Source: Deltaproteobacteria bacterium (GTDB lineage: Bacteria > Desulfobacterota > Desulfomonilia > UBA1062). Taken from it: 50,514 nt of DNA. Where the stretch lies: contig JAKPQL010000087.1 of the NCBI GenBank assembly GCA_029547045.1, positions 1-50,514 of the forward strand, in the 5' to 3' direction. The notes under the pieces were generated by a model. The model had not been told where the DNA came from, did no database searches, and saw only the letters and a list, made by a program, of their open reading frames with translations. Shown in pieces: positions 43,205 through 50,514 of this stretch. The number at the start of each line of letters is the position of its first letter. Position 1 is the first letter of the stretch. A program made the position numbers and the translations under genes.

Positions 43205-44056
43205 ATGGAGATACAGACCTTCGGCGTCATCGGGTCCGGTCAGATGGGCGGCGGCATCGCCCAGGTGGCGGCCATGAGCGGCCTGTCCGTCATCATGAAC
43301 GACATCAACGAGCAGTTCGTCATGAACGGGCTCAAGACCATCACGAAGAACCTCACCCGCCAGGTGGAGAAGGGATCCCTGGGCCAGGACGACTCCAAGA
43401 TCATCCTGGGCAGGATCAGGACCAGCACCAGCCTCAAGGACATGGCGGCGGCCGACATGGTGGTGGAGGCCGCCACCGAGAACCAGGACATCAAGTTCTC
43501 CATCTTCCGGGAGCTCGACGACGTCTGCCCCGGGCACGCCATCCTGTCGACGAACACCTCGTCCATCCCCATCGGCAGGATCGCCGCCCAGACCGAGCGG
43601 CCCGACAAGGTCATCGGCATGCACTTCATGAACCCGGTGCCCGTGATGAAGCTCTGCGAGGTCATCCGCGGCATCGCCACCTCGGAAGAAACCTTCAAGA
43701 CCACCTGGGACCTGGCCCTGAAGTTCGGGAAGACCCCTGCGGAGGCCAACGACTTCCCGGGATTCATTTCGAACCGCATCCTCATGCCCATGATCAACGA
43801 GGCGGTGTACTGCCTGTACCACGGCGTGGGCACCAAGGAGTCCATCGACACGGTGATGAAGCTGGGCATGAACCACCCCATGGGCCCGCTGGCTCTGGCA
43901 GACCTCATCGGCCTGGACACGTGCCTGGCCATCATGGAGACCCTGTACGGCGGGTTCTGCGACTCCAAGTACCGGCCCTGCCCCCTGCTCCGCAAGTACG
44001 TTGAGGCCGGCTGGCTGGGCAGGAAGACCGGCAAGGGGTTCTACGACTACAAGTAA
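43205..44056 (+). CDS. 3-hydroxybutyryl-CoA (3-hydroxyacyl-CoA) dehydrogenase
   Basis: This NAD(P)-dependent enzyme interconverts 3-hydroxyacyl-CoA and 3-ketoacyl-CoA. The 283-residue single-function type has the Rossmann motif FGVIGSGQMGGGIAQVAAMSG (residues ~6-26), NTSSIPIGRIAA, and GMHFMNPVPVMKLCEVIRG with the catalytic His. NDFPGFISNRILMPMINEA and the C-terminal GRKTGKGFYDY follow. AAGGAG lies 7 nt before the ATG. It follows the thiolase and precedes the interrupted thiolase/Ltp-like gene, suggesting one acyl-CoA pathway. Confidence 0.95.
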   Translation: MEIQTFGVIGSGQMGGGIAQVAAMSGLSVIMNDINEQFVMNGLKTITKNLTRQVEKGSLGQDDSKIILGRIRTSTSLKDMAAADMVVEAATENQDIKFSIFRELDDVCPGHAILSTNTSSIPIGRIAAQTERPDKVIGMHFMNPVPVMKLCEVIRGIATSEETFKTTWDLALKFGKTPAEANDFPGFISNRILMPMINEAVYCLYHGVGTKESIDTVMKLGMNHPMGPLALADLIGLDTCLAIMETLYGGFCDSKYRPCPLLRKYVEAGWLGRKTGKGFYDYK

Positions 44057-44094
44057 CGTTGCCTTTCTTTTTAGCCATGAACTGTGGAGGCACG

Positions 44095-45264
44095 ATGATG
44101 TCATCGATACGGGACAAGTATGCCATTGTGGGAGTGGGCTACACGCCCCAGGGTCGAGTGCCCGGAAGGACCTCCCTGAGCTTCCATCTGGAAGCCTCCG
44201 CCAATGCCATAAAAGATGCAGGGCTGAACAGGGACGACGTGGACGGGTTCATCTGTTACCGCCACTTTCCCGCCGCCTCCAACGAGAACGACCTGACGCC
44301 CCATCTCATCGCCCAGCACCTGGGGATCTCGCCCAGGTACATGGGCCAGGACGCCAACTGATCGAGGAGCCATCTCCAGCACGCAGTTGGCGCGCTCGAA
44401 CTCGGCCTGTGCCGGTACGTCCTCATCTCCTACGGCCACAATGCGCTCTCCAGCGACAGCCTGCTGCGGATGCTCGATGATTTTTCTGGAGACGACGCCG
44501 TGTTCGGCCACTTCGGCGCCACGGGCGGCTATGCCCTGGCAGCCAGGAGGGCCATGCACGAATTCGGCACCGGGCCCGAAACCTGGAAGAGGATCGCTGT
44601 GGGGCAGCGCACGTGGGCCAACCTCAACCCCGCTGCCATGATGCATGACAGGCCCATGACCGAAGCGGACTACGACCGCGCCAGGTGGGTCGTGGAACCG
44701 CTGCGCCTCCCTGACAACTGCCTTATCACCGACGGCGGAAGGGCTGTCATCGTCACCTCCCTCGAGCGGGCACGGGATCTCAGGCAGCCACCGGCGGTCA
44801 TCATGGGCATGGGGCAGCACAATCCCTGCACGGCCGTCTCCCAGTCCACCTGGATGGCAGGCCCGACCGGCGCCGCGAAGGCATCGGAGGCGGCATTATC
44901 CATGGCCGGCATAACGCTGGACGACGTTGACGCATGCCAGATCTATGACTGCTTCACCTATACCGTGGAGATCACCCTCCAGGACTATGGCTTCTTCAAG
45001 CCAGGCGAGGGTCGCGACTGGCTCCTGGGCGGAACCATCGAACCCGGCGGCAGGATGCCGGTGAACACCTCGGGCGGGATGCTCTCCGAGGCCTACTGCA
45101 TGGGCATGACGCCCATTGCCGAGGGCGCCATGCAGATCATGGGACGGTGCGGGGAGCGCCAGCTCGGCCCTAAGACCCGAACCAGACCGCCCGAGATCAT
45201 GCTGTGCAGCGACAACGGCGGCATCCTGCAGAGCCACTCGTGCATCCTGCTCAGGAGGCTGTAA
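44095..45264 (+). CDS. Thiolase/lipid-transfer (Ltp-like) protein with an in-frame TGA at codon 89
   Basis: The frame starts MSSIRDKYAIVGVGYTPQG behind GGAGG, stops at TGA 44359-44361, then continues in the same frame to 45264. There is no frameshift. Read through, it is a 389-residue thiolase-superfamily protein: N-terminal AIKDAGLNRDDVDGF, QHAVGALELGLCRYVLISYG after the stop, DDVDACQIYDCFTYTVEITL, and NTSGGMLSEAYCMGM near the C-terminus. The last is typical of SCP-x/Ltp proteins that pair with DUF35 partners (acyl-CoA thiolases or Ltp2-like retro-aldolases). The TGA lies in the loop before the helix where thiolases carry the catalytic Cys. A hairpin with a GU-containing loop follows at 44378-44396. 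Options are selenocysteine, a nonsense mutation or a sequencing error. Confidence 0.7.
44378..44396 (+). promoter_or_regulatory. SECIS-like hairpin after the in-frame TGA
   Basis: The arms AGCACGC (44378-44384) and GCGCGCT (44390-44396) pair over 7 positions with one A-C mismatch around the loop AGTTG. The loop G-U is 25 nt after the TGA, within the range of bacterial SECIS elements, which sit in the coding sequence just downstream of UGA. Short GC stems are common in this DNA, so alone it is weak evidence. Confidence 0.3.
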
Positions 45265-45267
45265 CCC

Positions 45268-45687
45268 ATGCCCTACGACAAGCCCCTGCCGAAAATCAAT
45301 GCCGACAACCGAACATTCTGGGAGGGCTGCCGGGACCGCGAGCTCAGGTTCCAGCAATGCTCGGACTGCGGCCACGTCCGGTGGCCTGCCTCAAACCTCT
45401 GTCCCCGGTGCCATTCCACGGCAGCCACCTGGATAGTCTCCCAGGGGACCGGCAGGGTGTATACCTTCGCCGTCTACCACACCGCATACCATCCGGGATT
45501 CGCGGCCGACCTCCCCTATACCGTGGCCGTGGTGGCACTGGACGAAGGGCCCCACCTGTTGACGAACATAATCGGCTGCCCCAGCGGCGAGGTGGAATGC
45601 GACATGGAGGTGGAGGTGGTCTGGGAGGAGGCGGGCGACGGGATTACCCTGCCGAAATTCAGGCCATTGCAGTGCTCACGGGCATGA
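45268..45687 (+). CDS. DUF35 / OB-fold acyl-CoA-associated zinc-ribbon protein
   Basis: The 139-residue protein has the DUF35 layout: an N-terminal helix (NADNRTFWEGCRDRELRFQQC), a rubredoxin-like zinc ribbon with C-x2-C ... C-x2-C (CSDCGHVRWPASNLCPRC), and an OB-fold (GTGRVYTFAVYHTAYHPGF, LPYTVAVVAL). These proteins form complexes with thiolase-like partners, for example ChsH2 with Ltp2 or the archaeal thiolase/HMG-CoA synthase complex, and channel CoA thioesters. It starts 3 nt after the interrupted thiolase-like gene, so the two are a pair. An intact, typical DUF35 partner argues that the upstream gene was functional until recently or still is. Confidence 0.92.
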   Translation: MPYDKPLPKINADNRTFWEGCRDRELRFQQCSDCGHVRWPASNLCPRCHSTAATWIVSQGTGRVYTFAVYHTAYHPGFAADLPYTVAVVALDEGPHLLTNIIGCPSGEVECDMEVEVVWEEAGDGITLPKFRPLQCSRA

Positions 45688-45769
45688 TCCTCCACTCATG
45701 ACCAGCCGGGGCCTTGCCTTTGACCGCACAATGCCCTAGAGGAGAGGAGTGAAGGGCAGGAACCACGGC

Positions 45770-46840
45770 ATGGCATACAAGGCGCTCATCCTCACAGTCA
45801 TGGCTGCGGCAGGGGTTATGGTCTTCCTCCCCGCCGGCAGTGCAGGACCGCAGACAGCCCAGGACGTGCGCTCGCTCAGCCTCGAGGAGATCGCGAGGCA
45901 GAAATCCCACCACGGCGACGGGGTGTTCATCAACCCCTTTGCCGAGTTCCCCATACACCGGCGCAACTTCATGGAGATCCTCCGGTGGAAGCTCTTCACG
46001 AAGAACCGGTTCGAGGAGGACTATGCCCGGGAGAAGGTCGTGCCGGTGCACATCGACTGGAAGGCCCTGGCGCAGCACCACTCCGTGAGCCTCACCTGGA
46101 TCACCCATGCCGCCGTGCACATCAAGGAGAACGGCTCAAGCCTCATCGTGGACCCGGTCCTGAGCGGACTGTTCTGGCCCGTCAGGGACTGCACCCCGCT
46201 GGCCTTCCCGCCCTCCGACATACCCCCCGTGGACGCCGTGCTCGTAACGCACGGTCACTATGACCACCTGGACATCGACTCCCTGAAGCTACTCAGAGGC
46301 AGGGCCCGTTACTTCGTGCCCCTTGGTTATGCCGGTCTGCTGCAGGAGCACGGTATGACCGGCGTGCAGGAGATGGACTGGATGGATACCGCCAAAGCCG
46401 GTGCCTTCGAGATCACCTTCCTCCCGGCAAACCACTGGTCCATGCGCAACCCCTTCACCGGGCCCAACACCGCCCTGTGGGGCGCCTACCTGGTGAAAAC
46501 CTCTTCGGGAAAGACCATCTTCATCTCCGGCGACACCGCCTACTTCGACCGGTTCCGGGAGATCGGGGCCATGGGCCCCATCGACCTCGCAGTGATCAAC
46601 CTCGGGGCCTATGAGCCCAGGTGGTTCATGAAGAGGTCGCACATGAACCCAGAGGAGACGGTGAGGGCCTTCAAGGAGCTCGGCGCCAGGAAGCTCCTGG
46701 TGGTCCACTGGGGCACCTTCAGGCTCGGGGACGAGCCGGTCTTCCAGCCGTTGCTGGACATCAGGCAGGAGATGGCCTCCGCAGGGCTCTCGGAAAAACT
46801 CGTGGAGCTCGGGCACGGGCAGACGTACCACTTCGACTAG
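45770..46840 (+). CDS. Exported metallo-beta-lactamase-fold hydrolase (UlaG/NAPE-PLD-like)
   Basis: The 356-residue protein has an N-terminal signal or anchor (KALILTVMAAAGVMVFLPAGSAG) and an MBL core: TWITHAAVHI, VDAVLVTHGHYDHLDIDSL (metal motif HxHxDH), PANHWSMR, FISGDTAYF and VVHWGTF. The arrangement is that of the beta-lactamase-superfamily-2 group with N-acyl-phosphatidylethanolamine phospholipase D and UlaG lactonase. The substrate is unknown; the exported location suggests a lipid or cell-wall product. The ATG at 45770 has AGGAA 8 nt upstream; a GTG at 45749 is too close to its GGAG. It ends in a 4-nt overlap with the convergent peptidase. Confidence 0.82.
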   Translation: MAYKALILTVMAAAGVMVFLPAGSAGPQTAQDVRSLSLEEIARQKSHHGDGVFINPFAEFPIHRRNFMEILRWKLFTKNRFEEDYAREKVVPVHIDWKALAQHHSVSLTWITHAAVHIKENGSSLIVDPVLSGLFWPVRDCTPLAFPPSDIPPVDAVLVTHGHYDHLDIDSLKLLRGRARYFVPLGYAGLLQEHGMTGVQEMDWMDTAKAGAFEITFLPANHWSMRNPFTGPNTALWGAYLVKTSSGKTIFISGDTAYFDRFREIGAMGPIDLAVINLGAYEPRWFMKRSHMNPEETVRAFKELGARKLLVVHWGTFRLGDEPVFQPLLDIRQEMASAGLSEKLVELGHGQTYHFD

Positions 46841-47727
46841 GGTGTTGGTGCCTGTCCGCGTGATACCAGCTCACCACCCTGCCCTGCACGTGCTCCCCGC
46901 ATCAGGAGCAGCTCGGGCCGATATTCAAAGTGCATGGCGTCATAGCTGTGCCAGCGGCCTCCCCAGATGAACCCGTTCTCCTCGAAGATGTCCACCAGAA
47001 ACTTCGGCACGTTGTTCCGGTACCTGTACGATTCTGCCCTGCGGGAGCCGATGTAATAGGACTCGTCCCAGTTGATGTCCACGGCGATGCCGTAGGCGTG
47101 GGCCGAGGTCCTGCCCGGGAAGTCTCGGACCGTGCGCTCGTGGTAACCGGAGTATCCCCCGGTCTTCAGCACTATACCTCTCAGGGCCTTCTTCCGCTCC
47201 TGTGGCAGGCTTCGTATCCGGCAGACAACCCTTTCGAGGGCCTTGTCCACCCCGCATGCCGTGGTCACGCGGATGGTGTTCTCGCTCCCTCGGGAAGACC
47301 CGACCCACACGATGGCGCGCATGTTCCCTCTGCGCTCCTGAGGGGTTGCACCGTACAGGTATTCGAACACGGCCCGTGGACGAATCCGGCCGGGCTCGCC
47401 CGCAGGGGGATGGGCCGCCGTGGGCAGCGGGGTACCCGCCGGGTATTCCCAGTGCAGGGCGTCCTCCGGATCAAAGTCGTCGTCACGTACGGAAGGATCA
47501 CGGACCATGGTTTCGCAGTCCTTGGCCAGGCCGTCGTCAAAGCGGATCCGCGTGCCTCTGGCTGTTATGAGGTGCCCGTCCTGGAAGGCGACGAAGTGCT
47601 CCGGGTATGCCATGATGTAGTACCAGGCCCTCTCGGCCGTTCGGTCCGCAGCAGCTGAAGAGGATGACAGCACTGTCACGAGCAGGAAAACGACCATGGA
47701 CAAGGCATGCATGCCGGTGAAATACAT
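46837..47727 (-). CDS. M15-family (VanY/D-alanyl-D-alanine carboxypeptidase-like) peptidase
   Basis: The 296-residue secreted protein has a signal peptide (ALSMVVFLLVTVLSSSSAAA) and a C-terminal M15 zinc-peptidase domain of the Peptidase_M15_4 type: RTSAHAYGIAVDINWDESYY (His and Asp zinc ligands) and GFIWGGRWHSYDAMHFEYRPEL (catalytic region and the last His). Such enzymes trim peptidoglycan stem peptides, as L,D- or D,D-carboxypeptidases or endolysin-like endopeptidases. The N-terminal ~120 residues are not assigned. The start codon (ATG 47727 or GTG 47730) has only a weak AGG ahead. It converges with the MBL gene with a 4-nt overlap and has no terminator between. Confidence 0.85.
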   Translation of the reverse strand: MYFTGMHALSMVVFLLVTVLSSSSAAADRTAERAWYYIMAYPEHFVAFQDGHLITARGTRIRFDDGLAKDCETMVRDPSVRDDDFDPEDALHWEYPAGTPLPTAAHPPAGEPGRIRPRAVFEYLYGATPQERRGNMRAIVWVGSSRGSENTIRVTTACGVDKALERVVCRIRSLPQERKKALRGIVLKTGGYSGYHERTVRDFPGRTSAHAYGIAVDINWDESYYIGSRRAESYRYRNNVPKFLVDIFEENGFIWGGRWHSYDAMHFEYRPELLLMRGARAGQGGELVSRGQAPTP

Positions 47728-47873
47728 CACCTGGAATCCTTTCCGGGCGGTTTTCGAACAAGGCCCTACCCGTTTGTTTCGGTAGGATACCCGCGGTGCA
47801 TGAGAAACACGTGCGCGGGAACGGCTCAGTCAAAGGCTGCGAACCGGAGTACGGCATGAACAGGTGCGGAACT

Positions 47874-49076
47874 CTAGCTCTTCTTCCCGGCCTTGGAGAA
47901 GGCACTCTCCAGGTCGGAGATGATGTCTTCCGGGTTCTCCAGGCCCACGGCAAGGCGGAACAGGGTGTCCGTGATGCCCAGCTCGTAGCGCTGCTCCCGG
48001 GTGTAGTCGTAGTAGCTCACCGTTGCCGGGTGGGTGATGAGCGTCTCCGCGCCGCCGAAGCTGGGCCCGATGAAGATCATGGAGAGCGAGTCCATGAAGC
48101 GGTTGGCCGCGGCCAGGTCTCCCTTCATGACGAACGTGACCACGCACCCGCCGCCTTTCATCTGCTCCCTGGCGATGGCATGGTGCTGGTGGCTCTCAAG
48201 GAACGGGTAGTAGACCCGCTCCACCGACGGGTGGCCCTCCAGAAAACGCGCCACTTCCAGGGCAGCGGTGTTCTGGTGGTGCACCCGCATGGGGAAGGTC
48301 TTGAGGCCCCTGAGCAGGAGGTAGCAGCAGTGGGCGTCGATGAGGCCTCCCATGGACTTGTGCAGGCTGCGGATGGGCGCGATGAGCTCCTTGCTTCCGA
48401 GGACCGTGCCGGCCAGGATGTCGTTGTGCCCAGACATGTACTTGGTGCAGCTGTGGGTCACCAGGTCGATGCCGTACTCCAGGGGTCGCTGGTTGATGGG
48501 GGTGGCGATGGTGCTGTCGATGAGCGTGAGCACACCATGCCTGTCCGCGATCTTCTTGAGCAGCACCAGGTCGAACACGTTCAGGTACGGATTGGTGGGG
48601 GACTCGGAGAAGATGAACCGGGTGTTCTTCCTGATGGCCCGGTCCAGGGCTTCGTAGTCGCCGAAGGGTACGATGGTGCAGTCCACGCCGAAGCGCTGGA
48701 GGTAGGACTTGCAGAACTCCAGGGTCTTCTTGTAACTGTCGTCCGTGATCACGATGTGGTCCCCGGTCTTCACCAGGGACAGTATAGTGGTGGTGATGGC
48801 CATCATGCCCGAAGAGAAAACCAGGCAGTCCTCTGCTCCCTCGAGGTCCGCTATCCTGCGCTCGGCGATGAGTTCGGTGGGGTTGCCGTAGCGGCCGTAC
48901 TCGAAGCGGGGCTTGTTGCCCTTGGTGTATTCCTCGATATCCCTGCTGTTCTTGAACACATAGGTGGAGGTCTGGAATATGGGGGTGGTCAGCGTGTCTG
49001 CGTACCGCTCCCGGGGCTCTCCCGCATGGATGGCGCGGGACGCCATGCCGAGCTTCTTGTCCTTCTTCGTACTCAT
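47874..49076 (-). CDS. Cys/Met-metabolism PLP-dependent enzyme (cystathionine gamma-synthase/lyase family)
   Basis: The 400-residue protein has the family pattern ASRAIHAGEPRERYADTLTTPIFQTSTYVF, RFEYGRYGNPTELIAERRIADLEGAED, FSSGMMAITTTILS, SESPTNPYLNVFDL and THSCTKYMSGHNDILAGTVL. The PLP-binding Lys is in SCTKYMSG. SFGGAETLITHPATVSYYDYT supplies the C-terminal carboxylate-binding region. MetB, MetZ, MetC or methionine gamma-lyase cannot be told apart by eye. The ATG at 49076 has AAGGAGA 5 nt upstream. It stands alone; no SAM or T-box riboswitch is seen upstream. Confidence 0.9.
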   Translation of the reverse strand: MSTKKDKKLGMASRAIHAGEPRERYADTLTTPIFQTSTYVFKNSRDIEEYTKGNKPRFEYGRYGNPTELIAERRIADLEGAEDCLVFSSGMMAITTTILSLVKTGDHIVITDDSYKKTLEFCKSYLQRFGVDCTIVPFGDYEALDRAIRKNTRFIFSESPTNPYLNVFDLVLLKKIADRHGVLTLIDSTIATPINQRPLEYGIDLVTHSCTKYMSGHNDILAGTVLGSKELIAPIRSLHKSMGGLIDAHCCYLLLRGLKTFPMRVHHQNTAALEVARFLEGHPSVERVYYPFLESHQHHAIAREQMKGGGCVVTFVMKGDLAAANRFMDSLSMIFIGPSFGGAETLITHPATVSYYDYTREQRYELGITDTLFRLAVGLENPEDIISDLESAFSKAGKKS

Positions 49077-49440
49077 CGTCTCTCCTTTCCCGGCCCAGCG
49101 GGAAGCGTCGGATGGCATCCATCGGCATGGAGGGCGGCTTGCCACGGACTGCAGCGGCGGAAGAAGTTCACCGTCCGTTCCCTCTCATGGTGATGGGCAT
49201 GCCGGGATGACGCACTCATCTTCATGGATCCTGGCTTCACGGTGAGCGCACCACGGATGAAAACACCATCATCCTTCTCGTCACAGACGTCTTGTCCCAC
49301 AATCACGAGGAGAATTCAAGAGTTCTTAGAACATTGAAGTTTGAGGAATCCCCAGCAGGGACCGAGGGAACTGCCTCAGCCCCGCTGGGAACCCTCGAGA
49401 ACAAACCTTCGATATCAGTCAGTCGATACTTCGGAACTGT
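49077..49440. other. 364-bp gene-free region with a two-part hairpin
   Basis: No gene is seen. At 49351-49389 an outer stem CCCAGC/GCTGGG (49351-49356, 49384-49389) encloses a second stem GAGG/CCTC (49364-49367, 49374-49377), with unpaired 7- and 6-nt sides. It lies 52 nt past the stop of the outer-membrane barrel gene on the minus strand and may end that transcript, though no T-run follows. A small GTTCT/AGAAC palindrome lies at 49322-49332. The promoter of the PLP enzyme must lie in 49080-49340 but I could not pick it out. Confidence 0.45.
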
Positions 49441-50313
49441 CTAGAAAATGTACTTCAGTTCGAGACTCATGGTCGGTCCGTCGCCATCTATCGGGTCTTC
49501 CAGGTCGCCGCTCGCGATGCCGTCAACGCTGGCATAACTCCCGTACCGATACATGTACACAAGGTCTGCCACGATATTCCGTGTCGCCCTGATCTGAGCC
49601 CCGCCCCCGAAGCGCAAATCCATTCCCTGGAACTTCGCCGTTTCCGAATCACCATAGGCATCGATAGAGCCGTTGGGTATCTTCAAGGTGGTGAAGCCGA
49701 TGCCGATGCCGAGGAAGGGCCTGACTCGATAGGTGTTGTCGAGGATGAGCAGGAACCAGTCGATGTTGAAGGAGGAGAAGGTGCATTCATCCCATTCAGC
49801 CCCCCCCCACTGCGCATCGTGCTTGCTGTTTTCGTAGTTCAACTCGATCATGCCCTGCTTGGCCTGAACCCCCAGTTTGATCTTGTATCCGTTCCCCTTG
49901 TCCAGTTCGGGCTGTATCTCTCCGGAACCGCCTCCAACCTGGGCGGACACGCCGTCGAAATCCCCCCCGATGTCCACCTTCGTTATCCCGTACCCGATGT
50001 AGAATCCGTCTTTCGTCGGAGCCGTGAAAACGGATGGAGAAGGCTCTTCTGCTGCGGGCCGCTCTTCGGCCTGCACAGGGGGCTGCACGTCCGGCTTCAC
50101 TTCGGGAGGCACTCCTCGGTACCCACGTTCATCGGAAGCTCCGCCCATCGTGTCCTGGGTCGCCCCTTCGCCGCGGCCTGCTTCGTCCTGCGTCTGGGCA
50201 TACCCTACGGCAGGACATATGAGTGCAAGCATGACAGCCAGGCACAGGATGAGGGAACGCATGGTATACCATTGCACCATTGCAAGCTCAGCATCATGAG
50301 AACGGAATTGCAT
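49441..50313 (-). CDS. Outer-membrane beta-barrel protein (OmpW/Omp-like)
   Basis: The 290-residue protein has a long signal peptide (core SLILCLAVMLALICPAVGYAQ, cleavage after about residue 40) and a Pro/Glu-rich linker (GVPPEVKPDVQPPVQAEE, residues ~67-95). An eight-stranded-barrel-like domain follows: DGFYIGYGITKVDIGGDF, FNIDWFLLILDNTYRVRPFLGIGIGFTTL, FGGGAQIRATRNIVADLVYMYRYG. It ends LELKYIF with the terminal Phe typical of BAM substrates. The ATG at 50313 has GGAGG 4 nt upstream, so I keep this long N-terminus rather than the ATG at 50262, which lacks a ribosome binding site. The AT-rich 200 bp to the window end contains its likely promoter, but no clear boxes. Confidence 0.8.
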   Translation of the reverse strand: MQFRSHDAELAMVQWYTMRSLILCLAVMLALICPAVGYAQTQDEAGRGEGATQDTMGGASDERGYRGVPPEVKPDVQPPVQAEERPAAEEPSPSVFTAPTKDGFYIGYGITKVDIGGDFDGVSAQVGGGSGEIQPELDKGNGYKIKLGVQAKQGMIELNYENSKHDAQWGGAEWDECTFSSFNIDWFLLILDNTYRVRPFLGIGIGFTTLKIPNGSIDAYGDSETAKFQGMDLRFGGGAQIRATRNIVADLVYMYRYGSYASVDGIASGDLEDPIDGDGPTMSLELKYIF

Positions 50314-50514
50314 AACACCTCCAATTTTTTATTCAATTCATTACCATATATTGCAGTAATATGTATATATCATATCACTGCTGTCCAAAACAACTCCAAG
50401 TCCTGATATGGGACAAGGAAAATCAATCCATTAGAGATCCGCTAAGCTGTTTTTCATGACCTGGTTGACCTGCTACCGATATTGCACACCTGCTGTCCAA
50501 GACCGGGAAGCGGC

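Noticed and set aside
42767..44104. A 445-codon minus-strand frame across the thiolase and dehydrogenase genes
   Set aside because: It is an antisense shadow of two well-supported enzymes, with biased composition and no recognisable motif.
44361..44470. A frameshift as the cause of the broken thiolase-like gene
   Set aside because: Both halves are in the same reading frame and the bases after the TGA translate directly into conserved sequence, so only the stop codon itself interrupts the gene.
49077..49440. A SAM or T-box riboswitch before the Cys/Met PLP enzyme
   Set aside because: I could not find the conserved core sequences or stems of known SAM or T-box elements on the minus strand.

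Overview
The window is about 50.5 kb of GC-rich, tightly packed bacterial chromosome, with about 51 protein genes, one tmRNA gene and no IS elements, prophage or CRISPR. It looks like an anaerobic Gram-negative bacterium of the former Deltaproteobacteria (Desulfobacterota-like). Reasons: LptD, FadL-type and other outer-membrane proteins; the siroheme-dependent alternative heme pathway (hemB next to a heme radical SAM enzyme and an AhbA/B-type protein); PATAN (DUF4388) signalling proteins; a corrinoid protein paired with a MtaA-like methyltransferase; a PEP-CTERM protein; and the order rplU-rpmA-obgE-proB-proA-nadD-rsfS-rlmH. This assignment is inference, since no rRNA is present.

Layout. 1-1.1 kb: ssrA (tmRNA) with its own promoter and terminator, then gmhA, all on the minus strand. 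1.2-4.6 kb: a small unknown gene, then a plus-strand signalling operon (roadblock-like, PATAN, HAMP membrane protein, receiver-PATAN). 4.6-9.8 kb: a minus-strand operon of overlapping genes (class II cyclic-nucleotide-phosphodiesterase-like MBL, accD, folC, lptD, HD hydrolase). 10-12.5 kb: mannose-1-phosphate guanylyltransferase and a FadL-like outer-membrane protein. 12.6-15.1 kb: hemB-ahbD/C-ahbA/B heme operon. 15.1-16.3 kb: two tandem RsbRD_N-like paralogues. 16.4-21.8 kb: the rplU to rlmH housekeeping operon. 22.2-24.1 kb: a Zn-ribbon protein divergent from an ADP-forming acyl-CoA synthetase alpha-like protein. 24.2-28.7 kb: NAD operon (small protein, Cys-rich protein, nadC, nadA, nadB). 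28.8-37.2 kb: TfoX-N protein, alpha-glucan phosphorylase, pth, uvrC, PlsB-like acyltransferase, rlpA. 37.3-39.9 kb: PEP-CTERM GDSL hydrolase with a sigma-54-like promoter, and enolase. 39.9-41.8 kb: corrinoid protein plus UroD/MtaA-like methyltransferase. 42.0-45.7 kb: thiolase, 3-hydroxyacyl-CoA dehydrogenase, a thiolase/Ltp-like gene interrupted by an in-frame TGA, and a DUF35 partner. 45.8-50.3 kb: MBL hydrolase, M15 peptidase, Cys/Met-metabolism PLP enzyme, outer-membrane barrel.

Most genes are housekeeping. The points most worth a second look are: the in-frame TGA in the thiolase/Ltp-like gene, which lies near where thiolases carry their nucleophile and is followed by a SECIS-like hairpin; the GG-N10-GC sigma-54 promoter in front of the PEP-CTERM hydrolase; the kinase-less PATAN/roadblock module; two unknown proteins translationally coupled to nadC-nadA-nadB; the orphan corrinoid/methyltransferase pair; and several perfect palindromes at divergent promoters and convergent gene ends. 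All functions are assigned by reading motifs in the translations; no database search was run.
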